Origin: Nothophaeocryptopus gaeumannii
Lineage: Eukaryota; Ascomycota; Dothideomycetes; Mycosphaerellales; Mycosphaerellaceae
DNA length: 64,000 nt
NCBI GenBank assembly: GCA_031771865.1
Contig: JASISA010000041.1
Coordinates: forward strand, 2,232,001 to 2,296,000
Direction of reading: 5' to 3'
Part shown: positions 44,501 to 53,497 of the stretch, piece after piece
Layout of the letters: every line of letters begins with the position of its first letter
Numbering within the stretch: the stretch's first letter is position 1
Translations under genes and position numbers: made by a program
The notes under the pieces: model-generated
Told to the model about the DNA's origin: nothing
Database searches by the model: none
The model's input: the letters and a program-made list of their open reading frames with translations, nothing else

Positions 44501-46588
44501 GGTGGCGAGCATGTTCCACAGCAGTTGATAAAGGAGCTCAGCAGATTGGGTCTTCCAGACCTGAGGCTGACGAACTGCTACGGTCCAACCGAGATTACGG
44601 CGGCTGCTACCTTCCAGAACATCCCGCTGACGGGCGCAACGATCGAGTCTGCCATTGGCAAGGCTCTGCCAAACTACACGGTGCGAATCCTAGACGTCTC
44701 TGGAAAGCCGATGCCCGCTGGCCATACCGGTGAGATCTGTATTGGCGGCAAAGGTGTCGCACTCGGGTATCTGGATATGCCAGAGGAGACGAAGCGTAAA
44801 TTCATCAAAGATGGGAAGCAGACGCATTACCGAACCGGTGACCAAGGACGACTGCTTCCAGATGGGACAGTACTTTGCTTTGGTCGACTTGACGGCGACA
44901 CCCAGATCAAGCTTCGTGGACTTCGCATTGAGCTTCAAGAGGTGGAGGCTGCACTCCTGACTGCTTCGAATGGCGCCCTCTCGGCTGTGGTGGTCTCCCG
45001 TCGTGGCGATGTGCTGGTTGCGCATGCTACTATCGCCGCTGGCCAGGAGAGCACAAGCAAGACTGAGCTGATTCAGATCCCGAGATTGGTCAAGCTGCCG
45101 CAGTACATGATCCCGGCTACCATTATTCCATTGGCCTCGATGCCGGTAACGCCCAACGGCAAGCTTGATCGCAAAGCCATTGCGGCCCTGCCTCTCAGCG
45201 AGACCGATTACGCAATTAATGAAATCCAGGAGAAGATGACAATTCGCGAAGGTGAGCTACGTCTGCTCTGGGAGGCAGTCCTACCACCGACGCCAGCTCG
45301 GATTGGACCGTCTTCAGACTTTTTCCAGTACGGAGACAACTCGATCCTGTTGATGAAGCTTCAGTCCAAGATCAAGGAATGCATGGGTCGCGAGCTCTCG
45401 ACAAGAGTGCTATACCAGAAGAGTACGCTACGTGAGATGATCGAAGCTATCGACGAAGGCAGCGAAGACGAGATGGCGCAAGTCGCTGAGATCGACTGGA
45501 CTGCCGAGACCGCGATTTCAGAGGGTCTGCTCCGCCAGATCCAAGACAAATATGCTGCACCCGTAGAGGTAATGAAGCCTATCAAGATCGATGGCCTAGA
45601 GATCCTGGTATCTGGCGCCACGAGCTTTCTCGGCGATCTTCTAGTCCGCTCACTGCTGGCCTCCGACGCAGTGCGCAAAGTGCACTGTGTTGCTGTGTTG
45701 GCTGATGAGCACAACAAGCTTCCAGAGGATGACCGAATTGAATGCTATACTGGCAGCTTACTCTCGCCAACACTGGGCCTGAACACCGACGAGCAACGAC
45801 ACCTTGAGCAGAACGTGGACGTCATCATCCACAACGGAGCCAATGGGCATTGCCTCAACACGTACGACTCTTTACGGACACCGAATGTCTTGTCAACTCA
45901 GTTTTTGGCTTCCTTGGCCCTGCAACGTTCAGTGCCGCTGATGTTCTACTCGTCCAACCGCGTCGTCCTCCTCTCTGGTAGCTCCTCGCCGCCACCTGCT
46001 TCCATGGCTGCTTGTCTTCCAGCAACTGACGGTCGCGAAGGCTTCACAGTCGCTAAGTGGGCCAGTGAGGTGTTCTTGGAAAAGGTTGTGGACCATATCA
46101 AGGACATGGCTCCGGCTGAAGATGGCCACGCACCTTGGAACGTCTCAATTCATCGGCCTTGCGTCTGGATTAGTGAGCATGCGCCTAACTCAGACGCATT
46201 GAATGGGATTCTCAAGTACTCTCTCGCGATGCGTTGCGTGCCATACATGGAGCGAGCTTCAGGATATCTTGACTTTGCGCCGGTTGAGCAGGTTGTCGAG
46301 GAGCTGAAGTTCTCGGCTTTGCGGCTGGCCTCTGGCCAAGATGCAGTAGCTGCTCAAGCTGCTGAAATCACATTCCGCCATCACTCAGGCAAGGTCAAGA
46401 CACCTGTCTCGCGGTTCCGGGAACACATGGAGAGCGTTTACGGTGGCCACTTCGAGCGAGTGGATATCCGGGAGTGGCTCGAGAGGGCATCAAAGGCCGG
46501 CATTGATCCATTGATTACAGCATATCTGGAGGGTGTATTGGATGCTGAGGTTCCGATAGTTTTCCCTTATTTGGGCGAGGAGGCGTGA

Positions 46589-47106
46589 TACATAGAGGGT
46601 TTCCGTAGTATTAGTACTTTGAATGTATTATCTTCCGTTCATATTGTCTCCTGATGTCGCTACCACTCTGACGCCAGGAGTAGTCATCCTGTCGGAGGGC
46701 CTCCAATACGTTCATTACTGAAGCATCTTGGTCTCGGAACAGTCTCAGTCGCCAGTATGGAGGAGATAGTAGTGTTGTCCGGAAGACGGGTGCATTGGTA
46801 CGGAGGTAGGTTTGTGGACGCGGTTGTGTCCGTCCTGTCTGCTGTCTTGTGACATCTATCCACCTCTTCCAGCCTCTGATCGGTTGTCAGACCGTCAGGA
46901 GGCCTCGATCATAATGATGAATACGACGTTGATGATGTCGTGGCGAAGGAAGACGCGTGCTCAGGATTCACATCTCCTTGGCACGATCTGTATGGACCCA
47001 CCTTCTGCTTTGAGCGATTCGCGACTGCCAACTTCGCGTCTCCTCACCATCAACTCCTTCACGATCCCGTCCCCCCCATAGCTTTCTGCCCGGATATGCT
47101 ACTACG
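46589..47106. other. Intergenic, end of the cluster
   Basis: About 520 bases holding the PKS-NRPS 3' end and the promoter of the next gene; no copy of CGGAATAT seen. Confidence 0.4.
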
Positions 47107-49078
47107 ATGTCGCGCGTGTCGTATGGATCACGCGCTGGCGCGCTGACCGACTACAACTCCGGCAACAGCGTTTGGTCCAAGACTCCCACGACTAGGGGTA
47201 TCTACAACTCCCTCGACGCTCTGACCGACGCCTTGACAGCCGAAATCGCCGCCGCTGCCGATAGCACAATACCCGAGTGTACGACTGTAGAGCTTAGTCT
47301 GAGCCTCGATGCCATATTACCGCTTGTCCGACCCTCGATCGGCACGTACGCGAAAGGAGGGAACGACGACCTCCCAGTGAACTATCAGAATGGCTATTAC
47401 TACCAAAATGAGGATTCCGAAGACACGACTCCAAAGGCGCCATGTAGTGCAGTACTGAATGTCCCCGACCTGCGAGGCCGCCAGATTGTGCAAAGAGCTG
47501 CGAGCAGGGGTATCATCAATGCGATACAAGCTGCGGATGGATACCGGTATAGCTTCAACAATGCTTGGGATGCGAAGGATGGAGAGGGATCCAGATTCTC
47601 ATTCATCTGCCAAGACTCTATGCAGAACAAGGACAGGCATGCAAATGGATACACGCGGACAGTGAAGCATTTGAAGGACCCGAATGCTGGAGAGCGAGGG
47701 CCGAGGAAACCGACATATGATTGCAAAGGGAGTGTGTCAATTAAATTTAGTGGTGTGAGGCAGACGCTGGATGTCTACTACAGACACTATGCTATACACG
47801 ACACTATCGCTGCGAGGAGACCACCGCCGAGGCCTGCGCCGGGGTCGAAGCGCACAACCTCCAATTGGGTGCGGCTGCCAGAGGCTGCGGCGGGTCAGCT
47901 TGGGAATATGCAACAGCAGGACAGCGGTGGTATCGCAGCTACATTGCAAGCCGAAAACTACGCCCATCCAGCACTCGAGATGGCGAAGAGGCTATCGAAT
48001 ACTCCGTCTCAGCCTCCACCTCCGACATCGAACACCAGCAGGCCACTCAAACGGAAGCGAGACGAGTGGGCAGCTCGTGGGGCCCGCTTTCCTACTGCAA
48101 CACCAAATGAAGAGAAGCTTTCCCTCGCCGATCTACTCAAGCAGAGTGAAACTGCCAAAACTCCGTCACAGCCTTCGCTTGGTGAACAGAATCCGTTCGC
48201 CAAATCCGCACCTGGTGTCAGCTATGAACTCCCTTCATGGCAGACTCCGCCGCCTCCTCTGAACAAGCCGTCAGATGCTATGCCGTATCCCTTACCGTAT
48301 CAGCCTAACAGGAAACCACCGACGCCTCTCACCCCAGTCACTCCAGCGCCGGTTTCCGCTGCTCAAAAGGGCATGGGCAAGCAGGCGAAGAACTTTCAGC
48401 AATTTAGGCTTGGGCATCCGGAAAGTAGTCTCGCGAAGCCTCAGGGGCTGTTCACGACGATGAAGCAGACCGCGACGCCTCAAGACACTTCTCTGCCTTG
48501 GCCGAAGGAGGCGTACCAAAAACTGCAGAATCCGCCTGGTGCGACTCAGTTTGTGAATCAGAGGAGTCAGCCTAGAGTGGCCTTGGCTTGTGTGAATTGT
48601 CGAGTTGCAAAGCGGAAGGTAGGAAGCTTGCGATGGAGGTCACATGTTCGTATCACTGACAAAAGATTGATAGTGCGACCAAGGCCGTCCTTGTGCGGCA
48701 TGTGCCAAAAGCAACCGGACGGACTGCATATACGGATCTCCTTCAGCATCAGCTCAGAACTCACGGCCTTCATCGTCATCAAAAAGATCGGCCCAAATAC
48801 AGCCGCCACGGAACGGCACTCCACGGTCACAAGGCAGCAGCCACACCTGGTCTCAACCGCCTCCGCAACGAGAGTATTCTCAATCGCCGCAATCGCAAGT
48901 GTACGGGTGGTCTCAAGGCAGTGATATGTCTTCTCAGACATGTCAGAATACACAGACTTCGCAACAAACCCCACCGATGCAGAGCTGGGGTAGTATGACA
49001 GTTGCTGCATCAGGAAGTGGGAGCGGAAGTGGAGGAAGAGATGGGAGTCCGGACCCTTGGTTCCCTGTAAGGCGATGA
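47107..49078 (+). CDS. Putative DNA-binding protein with C-terminal Zn2Cys6 finger
   Basis: Predicted 638 aa, exons 47107-48618 and 48674-49078. The intron (GTAGGA donor, GATAG acceptor) falls inside the finger, which reads ACVNCRVAKRK then CDQGRPCAACAKSNRTDCIYG: a full CX2CX6C...CX2CX6C set at residues about 495-530. The N-terminal third has a conserved-looking block (LRGRQIVQRAASRGIINAIQAADGYRYSFNNAWD, YDCKGSVSIKFSGVRQTLDVYYRHYAIH). The middle is Pro/Ser/Gln-rich with a basic PLKRKR. Zn2Cys6 fingers are usually N-terminal; a C-terminal one is uncommon. It lies just right of the PKS-NRPS but faces away from the cluster and its promoter lacks the motif, so I treat it as outside the cluster. 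Confidence 0.8.
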
Positions 49079-49468
49079 CAGCGACTGTGTGAAGAGGAGA
49101 ATCTTGAAGGCATGGACGTGGGATGCGTTGCAATTCGACAATAGTATAGGTAGTTGCACGCTGAACGAATACAGGATAGTCCTCGGAGCGTGAAAGCGAA
49201 ACTCATACGAAGCTCGCATACACGGACCAGGCGCCTCGTTCCGCAACTGCGTATTCGCTTTCGATGGCTCGGGTTTTCGATAAAACATCGCCCTCGTCCA
49301 CTACAACTGCATTCATTTTGGTCGCGACGCGTCACATCGAGCCATTGACGTTGAAAACCCGCTCGGCAGAAAGCTCGGTAAAGTACCTCACGTCGGAAGT
49401 GCTCTTCCTATAAGTCGCCTTCCTCGCATCTTTCTCCTGCGTCCAAATCTCATTCCAGTTTTGGGGGC
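49079..49468. other. Intergenic
   Basis: About 390 bases. An ATG at 49263 with a possible GTAAAG donor near 49378 could be an upstream exon of the next gene, which otherwise lacks a start. Confidence 0.3.
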
Positions 49469-50223
49469 TTGAGAGGCTACTACGCTCGTTACGAAACCAA
49501 TACAACCAAACTACACTTGAAGGTCACCTTGGTGTCAAGGAGCCACATCCTTGACAAGATCATCTCTACCTGTCCAGCAACATCGCGAGAGAAACACCAC
49601 ACCACGAACGCAACCATCAAGACGACCACCACCGCCTCGGCCAGAAAGCAATCCCCCATTGTCCGCTACTTCAACAATTGGTACCAAAATGCGGGCTCTG
49701 GCCTTGGCCTTCGCTTCGGCATCCGCCTCGCACAATTCGTCCTCGCTCTCACAATCGTCATCCTCTACTGCCTCGATCTTTCCAACTTCAGCAAACACGA
49801 TTCGCGCGCACCAACTTCTTGGAATTTCGCGAAACTCGTGCCCGGTATCTCGATGATCACCTGCCTCTGGTGAGTGGGAGTGGCAGGAATTGCGAACGAG
49901 GACATGGTTGCTGACTTGCAATATTCAGGTGCTCATTCATGAACGTAGACCACTACGTCCTCCGCCTCCTCCTCGATTTCTTCACCGCGATACTCTGGGC
50001 TGCACAAGCGGGCTTTTTCGGTATCCTCTACTTCCAGTCCGACAGCGAGAAGGTTCGCCCTGCGCTCGCGAACGATGGACGCATGAAGACTGCAGCTGGC
50101 GTCGGACCCGCCAGCATGGTGCTTTGGTTGAATCCTTTTATCCAAAGCATCGTCTGGCGACGTCAACGCTATCAAAGAAGAGAGAAGAGAGAAAGGAGGG
50201 GAAGAAAAAAGAGAGTGAGATGA
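49469..50223 (+). CDS. Four-helix MARVEL-like membrane protein
   Basis: Coding blocks up to 49869 and 49929-50223, joined by a GTGAGT...ATTCAG intron that restores ITCLW to CSFMNVDHYV. Four hydrophobic segments are visible: FGIRLAQFVLALTIVILYCLDL, LVPGISMITCLWCSFMN, LRLLLDFFTAILWAAQAGFFGILYF and GVGPASMVLWLNPFIQSIVW. A very basic tail (RRQRYQRREKRERRG) follows. This matches the fungal membrane-associating (MARVEL-like) proteins of about 160-180 aa. The conserved part starts around ARKQSPIVRYFNNWYQNAGSGLG, but no ATG precedes it in frame; the listed start is just the open-frame edge. An upstream exon, a non-AUG start or a lost start codon are the options. Confidence 0.65.
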
Positions 50224-50787
50224 GGGTGAGAGTGTTAAAGGAGGAGGAGAGGGGAGTGTTTCTGCCATTGAAGGAGCGGAATGGGCAGCAGGAGGCGAAG
50301 GAGGATGACGAGGAGGAAAGCAAAGGAGAAGAGAGCAAGCCAGAGACTTGGGTCAACGAGAAACGAATGCACTAGCAATGGGTTGAGCAGAATGCTTGGG
50401 CGGGAAAGCAGGCGAGCTCTTCAACTCCCGACTCGCCACCGCCTGCTCACAGCCAATGAGTACGCAATTTCTGTCCGTCGCCCGACGACGTAATAGCACA
50501 CCACATCAACGCGGTATGAAACGACCAGGGAGGAAAACAATGAAGCAGCATGCCACTGCCTCAAAGGAAATGAAAACAGAGAAATCGACAAAGGAGATCG
50601 TGTAAAATGCCTTCATCGTTCTCGCCTCCTCCTCCCACGCCTCGATATAAAGCCCCTGTCGCCTCCAGCAACCTTCACGGCCCTCCCTGCTCTTCACGGC
50701 CCTCCCTGCTCTTCACATTCCAATGCCTTACTCACACAGCTTTCCCAGCGAAAGCACTTCTATAACTCATCGTTCCTCTTCTCTACC
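50224..50787. promoter_or_regulatory. Spacer with 19-bp tandem repeat and TATA-like box
   Basis: GATATAAAGCCCC at about 50644-50656 looks like a TATA box about 140 bases before ATG 50788. CTTCACGGCCCTCCCTGCT is repeated in tandem at 50673-50691 and 50692-50710, with a third partial copy. Confidence 0.45.
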
Positions 50788-50955
50788 ATGTCCTGCCGAC
50801 GCAACAGCACATCGCAACAGGACGAGATTGAAGACGTCTGCTGCTGCATGATCAATGAGCTCTTCCCACAGGCTGGGATTGAGCTGGATCCGGAATATGC
50901 GGAGAAGTTGTCAGAGATATTGGAGAGGATGAGGGAGGGGTTGGGTGGTAAGTAG
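50788..50955 (+). CDS. Small 55-aa protein, unknown
   Basis: ATG 50788 opens 55 codons (MSCRRNSTSQQDEIEDVCCC...ILERMREGLGGK) to TAG 50953-50955. A TATA-like box, a pyrimidine-rich leader and CTACCATGT around the start make it look like a real gene. It is acidic, with a CCC cluster and an amphipathic C-terminal helix, and has no signal peptide. A GTAAGT at 50948 could instead be a splice donor, but the only downstream frame is a low-complexity Leu/Ser run from the CT repeat, so I favour the short form. Confidence 0.45.
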   Translation: MSCRRNSTSQQDEIEDVCCCMINELFPQAGIELDPEYAEKLSEILERMREGLGGK

Positions 50956-50990
50956 ATGTAATTGGGTTGAAATCTCAGACGCTTTTGGGT

Positions 50991-51121
50991 TACTCTCCCT
51001 CTCTCTCTTTCTCTCTCTCTTCCTCTCTCTTCCTCTCTCTCTTCCTCTCTCTTCCTCTCTCTCTCTCTCTCTGTCTTTCTCTCTTTCTTTCTCTCTTTCT
51101 CTCTCTCTTCCTCTCTCTCCC
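50991..51121. repeat. CT-rich microsatellite
   Basis: About 130 bases of almost pure pyrimidine on the plus strand, made of CTCT, TTCT and TTCCTCT units. It yields spurious long open frames on both strands. Confidence 0.9.
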
Positions 51122-51183
51122 CCCGAATGCATACTATGCATAGCCCTGGTGTAATATACTATACTCCTGCAGTGTATGATCTA

Positions 51184-52932
51184 CTACATCTTTCCCATTC
51201 TCATTCCGAATGCTTCGCGAGAACTCCTATTGTAGTCTTGACCAACTCCTCTAATACTCGAATGCCTCGCCAGAACTCCTTCTGTAGTCTTGACCAACTC
51301 GTCGAATACTTGTCGAACGTACTTCTCCTCCGCCAATGGGTTCGCGGAGACAACACGAATCGCATAAACCCCTCCAATGACTGAAGCTGTAAGGAAAAAT
51401 TCTTTCTTCGCATCGATAATCTCAAAGACCTCCTTCGTTACTTCATTTGCTTCTTTGAGGAGCTCGTCCTCCGCACTGTTGTTCACGGTACCGTTCGGGA
51501 TGGTAGTGGCAACTTGATCTTGCTCCGGTCTCGGATCCGTCCCGTTCGCGTTCTTACTCAGCTTGATCTTCTTCCATGTGCGCGGATTGACCGTGAAGAC
51601 AGTCAACGCGAAGATCGGCGGAGCCAGAATCGAGAAAAGGTCCTCTCTTGATCGTACAAGATCTGCAAACATATCCCCAAGATTTATATGAAACCTTATA
51701 TGTTCTTGCATTCCCTTCACACCCCATGTTCTAACAATGAACCAGATTTTGAGTGCGCGGAATCGCCGGCCAAGAGGAATCTGCCAATCCCTATAATCGG
51801 TGACGAGACCGGATTCTGTGAATTGGTTCCGTAGATAACTCGGCGTAATCGACAAAGCATCCGTCAGATCCCTTCGATTTTGGACGTACAAACAACTCGC
51901 ATCGAAATTCGTGAGGAGCCATTTATGCGGGTTGAAATTGAAGGAGTCCACAAAAGAGATCTGTTGACTGTAGTGTTGGTACTCGGGCAAGACGAGGGCT
52001 GCGCCGGCGTACGCTGCATCGACATGGACCCAAATATCGGGGTAATCGCGTGTGACTTCTCGAATGCTGGCGAAATCATCGACGGCGCAGACGGATGTCG
52101 CGCCAATGGAGACGGTCAGATAGTATGGTCTCAAGCCCTTCGCTTTCACTTCTTCAATCTTCGCTCGTAAATCCTTTCCTTGTAGTGCATATGCGTCCGC
52201 ATGCCTCGTGGGTATGCTGCGGAAACGGGTACCGGCTATACTGGCAGCCTTTTGGGACGAGGAGTGGGCTTGGTCACTTGCTAAAGCAACGAGTCTCCCT
52301 CTCAACTCGCACGCCCTATCCTCCACTTCCTCTTTTCCCTTCAACCCCTCCGTCTCAATCTGCCGTCTCACAAATCTCTCCCTAGCAGCAACCATACAAG
52401 TAACAACCGCCTCTGACGCACTCCCTTGAATAACCCCTCCTCCCTTCCCATGACTATAAAATTTTCCCGGCATATCCAATATCTGCGCCACCCAATCCAT
52501 CACCACCGTCTCCAATTCCGTCACAGCAGGCGAACATATCCAGTTAAAAGCCGGTGCTGTCAATGCGGCGGACCACAATTCTCCTAGAATGCCCGGGTAG
52601 GTGGAGGAAGCGGAGAAGAAGGCCATGAATTTGGGGTGTTGCCAATGCGTCATTCCGGGCATGATTGTCTTCTCTATGTCCTTTGAGATGTGAGTCCATG
52701 GCTCGCCGGTCTCTGGGGGTGAGGTTGGGAGGAGCTTGGCAAGGTATCCGGGGGCGATTGAAGGCAGGACTGGACGGGATGACAGGGTGTTGTAGTAATT
52801 TTCGATTTCTGCGAGAGTCTGCGTGGCCGATTCGAGAAATTGAGGACCGGTCATTCCTAAGGGAGGGACTGTGCGGTTGTCAAGTTTGCTTGGTGTGGCG
52901 GTGCCATTTGGGGTGGTGCCATTGGTCGACAT
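51184..52932 (-). CDS. Aromatic L-amino acid decarboxylase (PLP group II)
   Basis: Intronless, 582 aa from ATG 52932. Hallmarks in order are HWQHPKFMAFFSASSTYPGILGEL, FYSHGKGGGVIQGSASEAVV, WVHVDAAYAGAALVLPEY and FNFNPHKWLLTNFDASCLYV, whose Lys in PHKW binds PLP. LGRRFRALKIWFIVRTWGVKG follows. The family decarboxylates Tyr, Trp, DOPA or 5-HTP. Length and order match family members (about 480-560 aa) with a linker insertion near residue 450. The last about 40 residues are odd: a 52-bp tandem duplication has pushed the C-terminus into another frame (see findings). No cluster motif lies upstream, so membership in the metabolite cluster is not supported. Confidence 0.9.
   Translation of the reverse strand: MSTNGTTPNGTATPSKLDNRTVPPLGMTGPQFLESATQTLAEIENYYNTLSSRPVLPSIAPGYLAKLLPTSPPETGEPWTHISKDIEKTIMPGMTHWQHPKFMAFFSASSTYPGILGELWSAALTAPAFNWICSPAVTELETVVMDWVAQILDMPGKFYSHGKGGGVIQGSASEAVVTCMVAARERFVRRQIETEGLKGKEEVEDRACELRGRLVALASDQAHSSSQKAASIAGTRFRSIPTRHADAYALQGKDLRAKIEEVKAKGLRPYYLTVSIGATSVCAVDDFASIREVTRDYPDIWVHVDAAYAGAALVLPEYQHYSQQISFVDSFNFNPHKWLLTNFDASCLYVQNRRDLTDALSITPSYLRNQFTESGLVTDYRDWQIPLGRRFRALKIWFIVRTWGVKGMQEHIRFHINLGDMFADLVRSREDLFSILAPPIFALTVFTVNPRTWKKIKLSKNANGTDPRPEQDQVATTIPNGTVNNSAEDELLKEANEVTKEVFEIIDAKKEFFLTASVIGGVYAIRVVSANPLAEEKYVRQVFDELVKTTEGVLARHSSIRGVGQDYNRSSREAFGMRMGKM
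51207..51258. repeat. 52-bp tandem duplication, distal copy
   Basis: About 88% identical (6 mismatches in 52) to 51259-51310. It lies at the 3' end of the decarboxylase gene. Confidence 0.9.
51259..51310. repeat. 52-bp tandem duplication, proximal copy
   Basis: Encodes DELVKTTEGVLARHS in the decarboxylase frame. The adjacent copy encodes the near-identical EELVKTTIGVLAKHSE, followed by a stop, in a different frame. Confidence 0.9.
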
Positions 52933-53497
52933 CTTTGCGACTCCAGAGTTGGCAGGACAGGATCGAAAAGGAGAGTTGAAGGAGGAGTCAATGGTCGTCG
53001 AGAGCCCTTATATGTATTAAATTCAGAAGGAGGGCACTCCGAAGTACTGTATACAATACCTCCAAATCCCGAAAGTGCCTCGAGACTTTCCCCTCACCCT
53101 CGTAGAACTAACTAGCCGATCCCACCCCAGGCATTTGAACAGGACTTTGACTTGTCACAAACACCACACTCTCTCTACTTTGCACCTTGAAAGCCCACGC
53201 CTCCATAATATGGGCGAGGAGCGACGTTCGGCTGCAGAAGACTTGCCCTTCGAAGCGTCGGCTGCGCTCGAGCGCGCCGCTGGCCTATGTTGGCGAGCTC
53301 GAAGTTGTCCTGAATTGATTAAGATTTAGTTAAGATTTCGTGGTGGGATCGGCTAGCTGGGGTGGGATGAAGTCTCGAGGTGTTTCCGCTCCGCTCACAA
53401 TGAGGCCCAAATCTTTCGAGGAACCCATAGATACGCCAGCCTATGAACTACTTGCCGTATAACGGGTCAAGCGGTTCTATAGATAACACAGTACCAA
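52933..53497. other. Intergenic
   Basis: Contains the decarboxylase promoter and the 3' end of the monooxygenase. No further gene recognised. Confidence 0.4.

Larger units (their letters stand above)
34245..46588 (+). pseudogene. PKS-NRPS hybrid synthase, interrupted by stop and frameshift
   Basis: One intronless reading of about 4110 codons. PKS domains: KS with DTACSSS (Cys about residue 184), EAHGTGT and GHLQG; AT with GHSSGE (about 645); DH with HEVLDEVLLP and HPAMLDVAFQ; C-methyltransferase with LEIGAGTGGTS (about 1425). After a dead-ER region come KR with VGAAGGLG and SNYHAANLYM, and ACP with LGIDSL (41537). NRPS domains: C with HHIVTDV (42710), A with FTSGSTGTPKG (44150), NCYGPTE and YRTGD, PCP with GDNS (45335), and R with VSGATSFLG (45605) and GFTVAK (46040). 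It is broken by TAG at 39552-39554, with the same frame continuing at once, and by loss of one base near 41583-41590 in the ACP. The lesions split it into frames 34245-39554, 39579-41897 and 41573-46588. With the trans-ER it should make an amino-acid-linked, methylated polyketide. Confidence 0.92.

Noticed and set aside
50396..50605. 70-codon basic frame upstream of the 55-aa ORF
   Set aside because: No ATG context, composition or motif to support it; overlaps the promoter of the small gene.
50911..51154. Glu/Arg- or Leu/Ser-repeat open frames
   Set aside because: Produced by the CT microsatellite on either strand.
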